DNA from: UMGS1889 sp900556055
Lineage (GTDB): Bacteria; Bacillota; Clostridia; Oscillospirales; Ruminococcaceae
NCBI GenBank assembly: GCA_902463265.1
Contig: CABQEV010000001.1
Coordinates: 218,840-282,839, forward strand
Direction of reading: 5' to 3'
DNA: 64,000 nt
Under the pieces are notes generated by a model. That model was not told where the DNA came from, ran no database searches, and saw only the letters and a list, made by a program, of their open reading frames with translations. Shown one piece after another: positions 18,440-26,735 of the stretch. The position numbers were made by a program, and so were the translations under genes. The number at the start of each line of letters is the position of its first letter. Position 1 is the first letter of the stretch.

Positions 18440-19534
18440 ATGAGTCTAAAGGATAATTTTAATCAGGCGCTCAGAGAGCTTCTCAAAAAAGATGATTTCA
18501 GCGGAGGAGAACCCCCTGAGAACAGGACAAAGTCTGAGCTTGACCGCTATCTCGATCCTGTTTCGGATGCGGAAAGCAAGGCTAAGACCCCTTCGTCTGT
18601 TTTCGGCGGAGATGAGACGGATAACCTCAGAAATCCGTCATCACTCACATTCAACGACAGAACTGCCGAGCCTTCGAGAGATGAAGCAGCGGTATCTGCC
18701 GAGGAACAGCTCAGGAATTCCAAGGACGCTTACGATATATATGCAAATGAGCAGAAGAAAAGCGCCGAGGCTGCAAAGAACGCAGGCTACGGTCAGACAG
18801 CGGGTTACAGTGCCGCTGCCGCTGATTTCACGGTAAAGCCTGACAGCGGATATTCTTCGTCATTCACAAGGGAGCAGGCTGCGCAGCCTATCCCGCCATC
18901 ATACGGTTCGGGCAGGGAGGAAACACGCAGGACATCTGATTTTGCGTCTGCAAATCCGTTTAACGGACAGAATGCGGGAGCAGTCCCGCCTCCGAACTCG
19001 CCTATCTACTTCGGCGGCACACCTCCTACCTCGGGCGGCGGATCGGGATCGTGCGGAAACAGCTACGAGGCTGAGGAAACTACCGTTATCTCGCACAACA
19101 CGATAATTGACGGAAATATCCGTTCATTCGCAAATATCAACATCGACGGAACCGTAAAGGGCGATGTCAGACTGACAAAGAACATCGCTGTTTCGGGCAA
19201 GGTCGTTGGTGATATCGAGTGCAACAACGCTGTTATGACAGGCTCGCAGATGCAGGGAAATATTGCGTCCAAGGGTCAGGTCCAGATGGACAGAGACAGT
19301 ATCCAGCTCGGCGACATCACAGCAAATTATCTTGATCTGAACGGAAAGATCAAGGGAAATATCGAGGTCGGCGGCAAGGCTGAATTCAAGACTGATGCTG
19401 TTATCCTCGGCAATATCACAGCTTCTACAATTACCGTTCTTGACGGTGCTACTATCCAGGGATATGTCAACACAACATTCCTCCAGGAAAATTCTTCGAG
19501 CATTTTCCCTGACGCTATTTCCGTAACTGATTGA
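18440..19534 (+). CDS. Bactofilin (polymer-forming cytoskeletal protein)
   Basis: The C-terminal region from about residue 215 is a run of beta-helix turns (VISHNTIIDGNIRSFANINI, DGTVKGDVRLTKNIAVSG, VVGDIECNNAVMTGSQMQGN, LDLNGKIKGNIEVGGKAEF), the repeating xxGxI/V pattern of bactofilins, which polymerise without nucleotide and position envelope enzymes. The N-terminal 210 residues are low-complexity and rich in Ser, Ala, Gly and Pro, unusually long for the family and probably disordered. The start at 18440 follows AAAAGGA by 9 nt. It lies 50 bp after the deacetylase gene, a pairing that fits known bactofilin links with peptidoglycan-modifying enzymes. Confidence 0.9.
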   Translation: MSLKDNFNQALRELLKKDDFSGGEPPENRTKSELDRYLDPVSDAESKAKTPSSVFGGDETDNLRNPSSLTFNDRTAEPSRDEAAVSAEEQLRNSKDAYDIYANEQKKSAEAAKNAGYGQTAGYSAAAADFTVKPDSGYSSSFTREQAAQPIPPSYGSGREETRRTSDFASANPFNGQNAGAVPPPNSPIYFGGTPPTSGGGSGSCGNSYEAEETTVISHNTIIDGNIRSFANINIDGTVKGDVRLTKNIAVSGKVVGDIECNNAVMTGSQMQGNIASKGQVQMDRDSIQLGDITANYLDLNGKIKGNIEVGGKAEFKTDAVILGNITASTITVLDGATIQGYVNTTFLQENSSSIFPDAISVTD

Positions 19535-19603
19535 CAGATTGCATAAATAGGAGATATGATTTTGTTGCTTGTGCCAAAAATTTCCGATTGACAGCTGTTT
19601 TGG

Positions 19604-19632
19604 TTGAAAATATCGGATTTTTGTGGTACAAT
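19604..19632 (+). promoter_or_regulatory. Promoter of the 307-aa membrane protein gene
   Basis: TTGAAA (19604-19609), 17-bp spacer, TACAAT (19627-19632). A leader of about 95 nt follows, containing a small GATGC/GCATC hairpin. Confidence 0.7.
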
Positions 19633-19734
19633 AACAATTATGCGATTTAAAACGTTTAAGCTGATGCTTTCAGGGGCATCCGGCTTTTGATATGGCGTGC
19701 AGGATATGCATGTCCGCAAAGGAGCGGTTAGGAT

Positions 19735-20658
19735 ATGAGCGAAGAAAATACACTCAGAGGCGGGGAACAGCCCGCTGCACCGTCACTGGGAAGCCTTGAT
19801 TATGCACCTCCCACCAAATCGGCATCGCTGAATGCATCCGGGCTGAGGGCACTTCCCGAGGAGGAAGAAGCGGATTACGGCAGCTTTGATATGGGTGATG
19901 ACATCAGTGCTGCGAGTGTTATGCTTGATGATCTCGGAAGTGATGAGGAGCTTGCTGCAAAGAAGATACAGAGTGACCTCGGCGTTGATGATATGGACAT
20001 TGATATGGCTGTTTCCGAGGCAGCTCCGGAGATCGAGGATCTCAGTAAGGATATAAAGCCTACATATGACAAAGCAAAGTCGCTTGCATCGGCTGACAAG
20101 CTTCAGAAAACGGATAAGGAACTTCTGAAAGAGCAGCTCCACAGGGAGATCAGCAGCAATCCGAGCGGCGTTGACAAGGAAGAGAGCCGCCGCCTTTACA
20201 ATCAGCTGATGGAAGAAAAGAAGATAAAGGCAGCAAAGAAGGGCTTCGGATACACGGTCCTCCTTATGATCCTCGGATTTGTCGATGCGGGACTTATCTA
20301 TCTGATAAGCACGCTGAACCCCGATAACAGTTATATTTCCATGCAGTATGCGATCATTGTGTTCTGCGTTTCGTTCCTGCTTATGATAAGGTCGAAATTT
20401 ATCAGAAATATTGAGATAATGCTTTTTATGATAAATACTGTGATACTTATAGGTCCGGGACTTGTCATGCAGGCGGTCAAGATCGAGGAGCACGGTCTGG
20501 ACTTCAACAAAATGATGCTTTTATATGGTCTGGCGATAATCGTCAGCGGATTTATATGCTTCCAGCTTGTTACAAACAACTCGGTCGAGCTTTATTTCAC
20601 AAGCGATTTTTCGGGAAAGAAAAAAGTCGTTGACGAGAGCAAGCCCCGTAGAAGATAA
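19735..20658 (+). CDS. Membrane protein with long acidic N-terminal region
   Basis: The 307-aa protein has about 170 hydrophilic, mostly acidic N-terminal residues (for example LPEEEEADYGSFDMGDD) and then four hydrophobic segments (VLLMILGFVDAGLIYLI, YAIIVFCVSFLLMI, IMLFMINTVILIGPGLVM, LLYGLAIIVSGFICFQL), ending in a basic tail KKKVVDESKPRRR. I recognise no enzyme motif. The cytosolic acidic domain suggests a scaffold or regulatory role. It starts at an ATG after GGAGCGGTTAGG and is transcribed alone from its own promoter to a strong terminator; the bactofilin gene upstream may be functionally related, but that is only proximity. Confidence 0.75.
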   Translation: MSEENTLRGGEQPAAPSLGSLDYAPPTKSASLNASGLRALPEEEEADYGSFDMGDDISAASVMLDDLGSDEELAAKKIQSDLGVDDMDIDMAVSEAAPEIEDLSKDIKPTYDKAKSLASADKLQKTDKELLKEQLHREISSNPSGVDKEESRRLYNQLMEEKKIKAAKKGFGYTVLLMILGFVDAGLIYLISTLNPDNSYISMQYAIIVFCVSFLLMIRSKFIRNIEIMLFMINTVILIGPGLVMQAVKIEEHGLDFNKMMLLYGLAIIVSGFICFQLVTNNSVELYFTSDFSGKKKVVDESKPRRR

Positions 20659-20665
20659 AAAATAT

Positions 20666-20706
20666 GCCGCAAAAGCGTGTGAAAAACGCTTTTGCGGCTT
20701 TTTTAT
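20666..20706. terminator. Bidirectional terminator between convergent genes
   Basis: GCCGCAAAAGCG pairs perfectly with CGCTTTTGCGGC across a 9-nt loop. The + strand has TTTTTTATT after it and the - strand has ATATTTTTTATC, so it can serve both the membrane protein gene and nspC. Confidence 0.93.
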
Positions 20707-21854
20707 TACAATCTGCATTTGAAATCTTCGTATCCAAAGTGTCTGACGGTTTCGATATCACCGTTCAGACGGCGGAGAAGAATGTCGGGCAGCTTCATTC
20801 CGTTAAATGTGTTGTTTTTTACCATGGTATATATTGCCATATCGCAGAATACGAGCTTGTCGCCGACTTCGAGCGGCTTGTCAAAGGAATAATCGCCGAT
20901 GACATCGCCCGAAAGGCAGGTTGCTGCGCCAAGACGGTATGTGAACGGCTTTTCATTCGCTTCGCCTGAGCCGATTATCATCGGACGGTAGGGCATCTCG
21001 AGAACATCGGGCATATGGCAGGCAGCCGATGCATCAAGGATAGCGATGTTCATGCCGTTTTCGGAGGTTTCAAGGACAGTCGATACGAGAAATCCTGCAT
21101 TCAGAGCGACTGCTTCGCCCGGTTCAAGATAAACCTGAAGACCGTATTTCTGCTGGATCCTGTCGATCTCGGAGATAAGCAGCCCGACATCGTAATTATC
21201 CTTTGTGATGTGATGTCCGCCGCCGAAATTCAGCCATTTCATCTTGCTGAGATATCTGCCGAATTTTTCCTCGACATGGACGAGCGTATGTGCGAGAGCA
21301 TCAGCGCCCTGTTCGCATAAGGTGTGAAAATGCAGACCGTCAAGCCCTGATGCCATATCGGGATCGAAATTAGCAAGAGTTGTTCCAAGGCGTGAAAAAG
21401 GCGCACAAGGATCGTAGATAGGCGTTTCCATCTCGGAATATTCGGGATTTATCCTTATGCCGACCTCGGGACGCTTTCCGGAAGCTTCGATCATCGGCTT
21501 GAATCGGCTGTACTGCTTGAAGCTGTTGAACACAAAATGGTCGCAGATCTCAAGAAGTTCGGGCATATCCTCGGGATCGTATGCGGGGGAAAATACGTGA
21601 TTTTCACGTCCGAACGGCTTTTTCATTTCCTCGAAGCCGAGCTTTGCTTCGTAAAGTCCGCTTGCCGTCACGCCGTCAAGATATTCAGCGATAAGAGGGT
21701 AGCAGGAGAACATCGAAAAGCATTTCTGAGCAAGAAGTATCTTTGCGCCTGTCTTTTTGCGGATATCTGCGAGAATTTCAAGATTCTTTTTCAGAAGCAT
21801 CTCATCGGTTATATAGCAGGGTGTGTGCAGCGAATTAACATCAAAATTAAGCAT
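20706..21854 (-). CDS. nspC: Carboxynorspermidine/carboxyspermidine decarboxylase
   Basis: A 382-aa fold-type III PLP decarboxylase. The PLP lysine is in AKILLAQKCFSMFS, the glycine-rich phosphate loop in LNFGGGHHITKDNYD, and the C-terminal active-site Cys in CLSGDV; FHTLCEQGADAL is typical of NspC. It decarboxylates carboxyspermidine (or carboxynorspermidine) to the free polyamine, the final step of the aspartate-semialdehyde-dependent route used by many gut bacteria. The start at 21854 follows TAGGAG; the 14 extra upstream residues of the longer frame have no ribosome binding site. It lies 66 bp downstream of the dehydrogenase gene, with a perfect hairpin between them. Confidence 0.95.
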   Translation of the reverse strand: MLNFDVNSLHTPCYITDEMLLKKNLEILADIRKKTGAKILLAQKCFSMFSCYPLIAEYLDGVTASGLYEAKLGFEEMKKPFGRENHVFSPAYDPEDMPELLEICDHFVFNSFKQYSRFKPMIEASGKRPEVGIRINPEYSEMETPIYDPCAPFSRLGTTLANFDPDMASGLDGLHFHTLCEQGADALAHTLVHVEEKFGRYLSKMKWLNFGGGHHITKDNYDVGLLISEIDRIQQKYGLQVYLEPGEAVALNAGFLVSTVLETSENGMNIAILDASAACHMPDVLEMPYRPMIIGSGEANEKPFTYRLGAATCLSGDVIGDYSFDKPLEVGDKLVFCDMAIYTMVKNNTFNGMKLPDILLRRLNGDIETVRHFGYEDFKCRL

Positions 21855-21870
21855 ATTACTCCTATAAAGA

Positions 21871-21902
21871 CGGAGAATGTGATCCGCAGACCTCATTCTC
21901 CG
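21871..21902 (-). other. Intergenic hairpin between the two polyamine genes
   Basis: CGGAGAATG and CATTCTCCG form a perfect 9-bp stem around a 14-nt loop, with no following T-run in either direction. It sits just upstream of the nspC ribosome binding site, so an RNA-stability or attenuation role is possible. Function unknown. Confidence 0.5.
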
Positions 21903-21920
21903 AGTGATATTGGTTTATTA

Positions 21921-23120
21921 TCAGTCAACAAGCTCGGGGTCGAAGGATTCCTTCCAGGGAAGTCCCCACTTGTTCAGTGCGTCCATGAACGGATCGGGAT
22001 CGAATTCCTCGACATTGTAAACGCCGGGCTTCTTCCACTTGCCGGTCAGCACCATCATTGCGCCGATCATTGCGGGAACGCCTGTTGTGTAGGAGATAGC
22101 CTGCGACTCGACTTCCTTGTAGCATTCCTGATGGTCGCAGACGTTATATACGTAATATTTTACGTCCTTGCCGTCCTTCTTGCCCTGCATGATGCAGCCG
22201 ATATTTGTCTTGCCGACTGTTCTCGGACCCAAAGATGCGGGATCGGGGAGTACAGCCTTCAGGAACTGGAGAGGAACGATCTCCATGCCGTTGTAATTGA
22301 TAGGCTTGATAGATGTCATTCCAACGTCTTCAAGGCATTTCAGGTGCGTGAGATAGGACTGACCGAATGTCATGAAGAAACGGATCCTCTTTATTCCCTT
22401 GATATTGAGTGCGAGGGATTCAAGCTCCTCATGATGGAGGAGGTACATATCCTTTTCGCCGATCTCGGGGAAATTGTAGACTCTCTTTATCTCCATAGGC
22501 TTGGTTTCTACCCACTTGCCGTTCTCGATATAAGAGCCGTTTGCGGATACCTCACGGATATTGATCTCGGGATTAAAGTTGGTCGCAAAGGGATAGCCGT
22601 GGTCGCCCGCATTGCAGTCGAGGATATCAAGATAGTTGATCTCGTCAAAGTAATGCTTTGCGGCATATGCAGTGAAAACGCCTGTAACTCCCGGGTCAAA
22701 TCCGCAGCCGAGTACAGCTGTGATGCCTGCCTTTTCAAAGCGCTCTCTGTATGCCCACTGCCAGCTGTATTCAAACTTCGCCGTGTCCTCATGCTCATAA
22801 TTTGCTGTGTCGAGATAATCGACCTTGCAGGCGAGGCAAGCGTCCATGATCGTAAGATCCTGGTAGGGCAGAGCCACGTTGATTACGATATCGGGCTTGA
22901 AGCTGTTTATAAGAGCAATAAGCTCGTCAACGTTATCGGCATTTACCTGAGCGGTAGAGATCTTTGTTTTTCCGCCGGAAAGCTTGTCCTTCAGCTTGTC
23001 GCACTTGGATTTTGTGCGGCTGGCGATCATGATCTCCCCGAAAACATCACTGTTCTGACAGCACTTATGGATAACGACGCTTGCAACTCCGCCGCATCCG
23101 ATTATCAAAGCTTTTCCCAT
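21921..23120 (-). CDS. Carboxynorspermidine/carboxyspermidine dehydrogenase (saccharopine dehydrogenase family)
   Basis: The 399-aa protein opens with a Rossmann NADPH site, ALIIGCGGVASVVIHKC, and continues with ASRTKSKCDKL, INVALPYQDLTIMDACLA and DTANYE, the layout of the Lys9/CASDH branch of saccharopine dehydrogenases. CASDH joins aspartate semialdehyde to putrescine or diaminopropane and reduces the imine, giving the substrate for NspC encoded next. Together they form a complete alternative spermidine pathway, replacing S-adenosylmethionine decarboxylase and spermidine synthase. The ATG at 23120 is the only reasonable start. The pairing with nspC makes the specific assignment firm; which chain-length polyamine is made cannot be told from sequence. 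Confidence 0.93.
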   Translation of the reverse strand: MGKALIIGCGGVASVVIHKCCQNSDVFGEIMIASRTKSKCDKLKDKLSGGKTKISTAQVNADNVDELIALINSFKPDIVINVALPYQDLTIMDACLACKVDYLDTANYEHEDTAKFEYSWQWAYRERFEKAGITAVLGCGFDPGVTGVFTAYAAKHYFDEINYLDILDCNAGDHGYPFATNFNPEINIREVSANGSYIENGKWVETKPMEIKRVYNFPEIGEKDMYLLHHEELESLALNIKGIKRIRFFMTFGQSYLTHLKCLEDVGMTSIKPINYNGMEIVPLQFLKAVLPDPASLGPRTVGKTNIGCIMQGKKDGKDVKYYVYNVCDHQECYKEVESQAISYTTGVPAMIGAMMVLTGKWKKPGVYNVEEFDPDPFMDALNKWGLPWKESFDPELVD

Positions 23121-23181
23121 ATCAATACTCCGTTTCTCCGCCGATGAAGATTATTGTCTGCTGAATACGGCGGCTACAGCG

Positions 23182-23748
23182 TTATTTCATTGAAAATGTA
23201 CCCTTGCAGTACCACTTCTTTGATATGCCGCCGTTTCTGTTTTCAAGCGACTCAAAGCAGCATTCCGCATTATAAATAAGGTCATATCCTTTGAGGGCTG
23301 CCATGAATTTCAGTTCTTCAACGGCTTCCTCGGGCTTATCATACATATTTACTGTGCGTTCGTTTATTTCGCAGCAGTCCTTTTTCGGGATATCATTCAT
23401 ATATGACAGCTTATAAACCCGTACATCGGGGCGGGCATCGTTTGCTTTTAAGATGCGATCCTGCACTGATGTTTCGATATCCTCCGCACATTCGGAGCAG
23501 TATCGGCAGCCTTTGTATTCCTCAAATGAATAGCTTCCGATATTAGCAAATCCATAAAGTGCCATAAGCTCGTTTATGTTTACGAGCGAAAGATCGGCGT
23601 TCGTGAACTGCTTTTTGCATTTTCCGCATTCGGAGACCTCAGAGAGCCATTTTTTATAGCGCTTTTTATCCTTGAATGATGAAAATGCAAGTGCTGTCAG
23701 GGCAGCGGCAGCTACGGCGCCGATTGCGATAAATTTCGGCGGTATCAT
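23182..23748 (-). CDS. Membrane-anchored Cys-rich protein of unknown function
   Basis: The 188-aa product has one N-terminal membrane helix (FIAIGAVAAAALTALAFSSF) followed by a soluble part with CGKCKKQF and, about 35 residues later, CRYCSEC, which together look like a split four-Cys zinc ribbon. Later KKDCCEI and AECCFES add more Cys. The rest is charged and helical. I recognise no family. It is on the same strand 61 bp upstream of the dehydrogenase gene and could be in the same transcript, but no functional link to polyamines is visible. Confidence 0.7.
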   Translation of the reverse strand: MIPPKFIAIGAVAAAALTALAFSSFKDKKRYKKWLSEVSECGKCKKQFTNADLSLVNINELMALYGFANIGSYSFEEYKGCRYCSECAEDIETSVQDRILKANDARPDVRVYKLSYMNDIPKKDCCEINERTVNMYDKPEEAVEELKFMAALKGYDLIYNAECCFESLENRNGGISKKWYCKGTFSMK

Positions 23749-23897
23749 ACAATCACCCCTGTTTTTTATTGGCGGATATGCCTTTACAGAACATTATAGC
23801 ACATATCGTGAAAAAATACAATGATTTTTCAGTAAAATCTATAATCCGAAAGGGACACGGGATTTGCGGGGCATTATATCGGCGTGAGGAGAGAGGC

Positions 23898-23969
23898 ATG
23901 GGCTTTACAGGCAGATGCGGCTGCCTGCATGGCTGCTTCCATTACAAAAGCATATCATCAAAAAAATAA
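23898..23969 (+). CDS. Candidate 23-aa Cys-rich peptide
   Basis: ATG at 23898 follows GAGGAGAG, a good ribosome binding site, and encodes MGFTGRCGCLHGCFHYKS plus SSKK-type tail with three Cys in CGCLHGC spacing and two His. A TATAAT-like box lies about 60 bp upstream (23840-23845) without a convincing -35. The 20 bp just before the frame (23871-23890) recur with two changes at 38070-38089. It could be a metal-binding micropeptide, a peptide signal or precursor, or chance; the strong ribosome binding site and unusual composition are the arguments for it. Confidence 0.4.
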   Translation: MGFTGRCGCLHGCFHYKSISSKK

Positions 23970-23977
23970 AAGCACTG

Positions 23978-24007
23978 TTGACAAACAGTATGAAAATGTT
24001 GTATAAT
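23978..24007 (+). promoter_or_regulatory. Promoter of the exopolysaccharide operon
   Basis: Perfect TTGACA (23978-23983), 18-bp spacer, perfect TATAAT (24002-24007). Transcription should begin near 24014, about 40 bp before the TTG start of the first gene. Confidence 0.88.
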
Positions 24008-24054
24008 TATCATAAGATACTATGGATAATTGTGCGTAAAGGAGGGGGACTGCG

Positions 24055-24717
24055 TTGGTCGGAACGGAGGAAAGGGCTGCCGAATGTGCCGGAGCTTCTG
24101 CCGAAAAGCCCGTATTTGACGTGACAAAGAGGATATTTGACGTTTTCTGCTCGCTTATCGGACTTATCATCGCAAGCCCCGTTTTTCTGGTGATCGCAGT
24201 GTGCATAAAGAAAGAGGACGGCGGAAGTGTGTTCTATTCGCATGAACGTGTCGGAATGGGCGGAAAACCCATTCGTATCCTCAAATTCAGGAGCATGAAG
24301 CCCGATTCGGACAAGCTTCTGACGGCTGAACAGCTCGCTGAATATAAAAAGGAATACAAGCTGAAAAATGATCCGAGGCTGACAAAAACGGGTGCTTTTA
24401 TACGAAAGACATCGCTTGATGAGCTGCCTCAGTTGATAAATATACTTATGGGAGATATGTCCCTGATAGGTCCGCGCCCTATATTAAGGCAGGAGATGGA
24501 CGAGAACTATTCGCCCGATCAGATAAGGCTGCTTTGCAGTGTGAAGCCCGGGCTTACAGGCTACTGGGCTGCATATGCACGGAACAATACGGGCTACTCG
24601 AACGGCGAAAGGCAGAAAATGGAGCTTTTTTACTGCAGAAACAGAAGCGTGCTGCTTGATATAAAGATCCTTTTCAAAACGGCTGCGGTCGTTCTATCCC
24701 GCAGAGGTGCATACTGA
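24055..24717 (+). CDS. Undecaprenyl-phosphate sugar phosphotransferase (exopolysaccharide priming enzyme)
   Basis: The 220-aa protein is a short WcaJ/CpsE-type priming transferase: FDVTKRIFDVFCSLIGL leads into one membrane hairpin, then VGMGGKPIRILKFRSM, DELPQLINILMGDMSLIGPR and KPGLTGYWA, all family hallmarks. It moves a sugar-1-phosphate from a nucleotide sugar to undecaprenyl phosphate at the inner face of the membrane, starting each repeat unit. The first codon is TTG (24055), 6 nt after GGAGGGGG. It is the first gene after a consensus promoter, followed directly by a VanZ-like gene. The N-terminal 20 residues are an unusual soluble extension. The sugar specificity is unknown. Confidence 0.9.
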   Translation: MVGTEERAAECAGASAEKPVFDVTKRIFDVFCSLIGLIIASPVFLVIAVCIKKEDGGSVFYSHERVGMGGKPIRILKFRSMKPDSDKLLTAEQLAEYKKEYKLKNDPRLTKTGAFIRKTSLDELPQLINILMGDMSLIGPRPILRQEMDENYSPDQIRLLCSVKPGLTGYWAAYARNNTGYSNGERQKMELFYCRNRSVLLDIKILFKTAAVVLSRRGAY

Positions 24718-25223
24718 TGAAAAAACGTGGAAGGACGGCGGTTTTAATCATTCTTCTGATCGCTGTAATGTGCATTGTTTTCGTGTTTTCGTCGCAGAAC
24801 GGGGACAGGAGCGGCGGTGTCAGCGAAAAGGTCACGAGGGCGATATGCAGGGTGATCTTTTTCAGATATGATGAAATGTCGGGCGATGAGCAGCTGTTCG
24901 TTGTCCGCCAGCTGAACTATTTTGTCAGAAAGCTTGCGCATTTTTCCGTTTATATGCTGATGGGAATGCTCTCCTACTCGGCTATGCTTATTGCGGATAT
25001 ACAGAAAATAACGCAGAAATGGGCTGTTTCGCTGGGAATATGCGCTTTATATGCGGTATTTGACGAGATACATCAGTATTTTATCCCCGGCAGATCCATG
25101 AGATTTACCGATGTGCTGATAGACTGTTCCGGTGCGCTTATCGGAATTGCGATAGTAAAGCTAATTTGCATCACGGCGGATCATATAAAACAAAATGTGA
25201 AATTATCCCGAAAGGAAAGATAA
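24717..25223 (+). CDS. VanZ-like membrane protein
   Basis: The 168-aa protein has four hydrophobic segments and the VanZ-family signatures FSSQNGDRS near the N-terminus, RKLAHFSVYMLMG in the middle and DEIHQYFIPGRSMRFTDVLID before the last helix. The family is membrane-bound; VanZ itself gives teicoplanin resistance, and family members often lie in cell-surface polysaccharide operons with undefined roles. The start codon overlaps the stop of the priming transferase by one base, so the pair is coupled. Function within the operon is not known. Confidence 0.88.
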   Translation: MKKRGRTAVLIILLIAVMCIVFVFSSQNGDRSGGVSEKVTRAICRVIFFRYDEMSGDEQLFVVRQLNYFVRKLAHFSVYMLMGMLSYSAMLIADIQKITQKWAVSLGICALYAVFDEIHQYFIPGRSMRFTDVLIDCSGALIGIAIVKLICITADHIKQNVKLSRKER

Positions 25224-25227
25224 ATAA

Positions 25228-25968
25228 ATGGACGAACAGATTCTGGATCTGAAGCTGCTTTTCAAGGCACTTACTTCTCATATTCTGCCGATAATGGCGG
25301 CTGCGGTGGCTGCGGCGATGGCGGGCTTCATGCTTGCGGAATTCATCGTTCCGAAGCAGTATGAGTCCAAGGCACTGCTTTACGTTGAAAACTCGTCGGG
25401 AAAGACCGATGATTCCATCAATATCAACGACATTTCCGCTGCTCAGAAGCTGGTAAACACCTGCCAGATACTTTTTACGAGTGATTACATATTAAATCAG
25501 CTGAAAACAGAGGCTCAGCTTGACGGAAGCATCGAGGATATACACGACATGATCTCGGTATCCTCGGTCAACGGAACTGAGGTGCTCAGCATCACGGTAA
25601 GGTCGGAAAGCCCCGAAGAGGCTGTTAAGATAACCGATACGCTGGTAAGCCTTTCGCAGAAGGAGTTTACGAGGGTCATAAAGAACGGTTCGATCGAGGT
25701 CGTTTCCGAGGCTGAATATCCCGATGAGCATACCTTCCCGAAAACACCGTATTTTGTTGTTATCGGCTTTGCACTCGGACTTGTCGGTGCGTATGTGACG
25801 TTCCTTATTATCGACATTCTCGATGTTAAGGTAAACGATGATGACGATCTTGCTGAGATATACGATATTCCCGTTTTTGCGGAGATCATGGACTTTGAAA
25901 CTGTTGACAAGGGCGGATACAAATATGAAAGCTATCAGAAATATGCAGGGGAGGAGCAGACGAAATGA
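25228..25968 (+). CDS. Chain-length determinant / tyrosine kinase adaptor (Wzz, CpsC type)
   Basis: The 246-aa protein has two membrane helices (ILPIMAAAVAAAMAGFMLAEF near residue 18-38 and FVVIGFALGLVGAYVTFLII near 175-195) enclosing an extracytoplasmic domain that starts PKQYESKALLYVEN, the standard Wzz/CpsC layout. In Gram-positive systems this adaptor activates the CpsD kinase through its cytosolic C-terminal tail and controls polymer length. The next gene, which overlaps it by 4 bp, is that kinase. The gene follows the VanZ-like gene by 4 bp. Confidence 0.92.
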   Translation: MDEQILDLKLLFKALTSHILPIMAAAVAAAMAGFMLAEFIVPKQYESKALLYVENSSGKTDDSININDISAAQKLVNTCQILFTSDYILNQLKTEAQLDGSIEDIHDMISVSSVNGTEVLSITVRSESPEEAVKITDTLVSLSQKEFTRVIKNGSIEVVSEAEYPDEHTFPKTPYFVVIGFALGLVGAYVTFLIIDILDVKVNDDDDLAEIYDIPVFAEIMDFETVDKGGYKYESYQKYAGEEQTK

Positions 25969-26711
25969 GCAAAAAGCCTGAAAGACTGCCTATCGGACGT
26001 TCCCGTGAATTCATTATTTCCGACAGCACGCCGTTCGTTATAACAGAGGCATACAAGACCGCAAGAACCAACCTGATATTCTCGCTTGCGCCGTATGAGG
26101 AAAAGATCGCAGTGGTGACAAGCTGTTCGCCCGGTGAAGGAAAAAGCACAAACTGCCTTAATCTTGCGATAACAATGGCACAGATGGGCGCATCAGTTCT
26201 GATAATCGATGCGGATATGCGCAAGCCTGTACTTCATTCGCTGCTGAAGGTCGATAATAAGATGGGGCTTTCCTCACTTCTCGGAGGAATGACCGATGAG
26301 ATATCAAATGTTATAATTTCCGATGTAAGACCGTGCATGGACGTGCTGACGGCAGGTCCGATCCCGCCGAATCCCGCCGAGCTTCTCAGCAGCAAGAAAA
26401 TGACTCAGCTGCTTACTCTCGCAGGACATCATTATGACTATGTTTTCGTGGATACACCGCCTATGACGGTCGTCAGCGACGCTTTCCTGATGAACAAGAC
26501 GGCATCAGGCATTGTTTTCGTCGTTAAAGAGGGAGTTACAACGCACACTGCCATCGCCGAAGCACTCAAAAGCGTCGAGATGACAAAGGGACACATTCTC
26601 GGATTCCTGAAAACAAACTGCAATTCCAAGGGAGGAAAGGGCTACAGCTCTTACCGATACAAATATAAATATGAGTACAGACATGAAAACGGAGCGTCCG
26701 CAAAGCAGTAA
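25965..26711 (+). CDS. Bacterial tyrosine kinase (CpsD/CapB type)
   Basis: The 248-aa protein is a BY-kinase. Walker A is SCSPGEGKST (53-62), Walker A' VLIIDADMRKP (78-88) and Walker B YVFVDTPP (159-166). The C-terminal tail is a tyrosine cluster (YSSYRYKYKYEYRHENG), the autophosphorylation sites that cycle during polymer export. It needs the upstream CpsC-type adaptor for activity and is dephosphorylated by the PHP phosphatase encoded next. The first codon overlaps the adaptor stop. This cytosolic membrane-associated kinase controls the timing of exopolysaccharide synthesis. Confidence 0.93.
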   Translation: MSKKPERLPIGRSREFIISDSTPFVITEAYKTARTNLIFSLAPYEEKIAVVTSCSPGEGKSTNCLNLAITMAQMGASVLIIDADMRKPVLHSLLKVDNKMGLSSLLGGMTDEISNVIISDVRPCMDVLTAGPIPPNPAELLSSKKMTQLLTLAGHHYDYVFVDTPPMTVVSDAFLMNKTASGIVFVVKEGVTTHTAIAEALKSVEMTKGHILGFLKTNCNSKGGKGYSSYRYKYKYEYRHENGASAKQ

Positions 26712-26735
26712 GTCTACGGAAAGGAACGTTTGCTG

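Noticed and set aside
21537..23147. A 536-aa + strand frame
   Set aside because: Antisense shadow of nspC and the dehydrogenase gene; both are strong matches on the minus strand.
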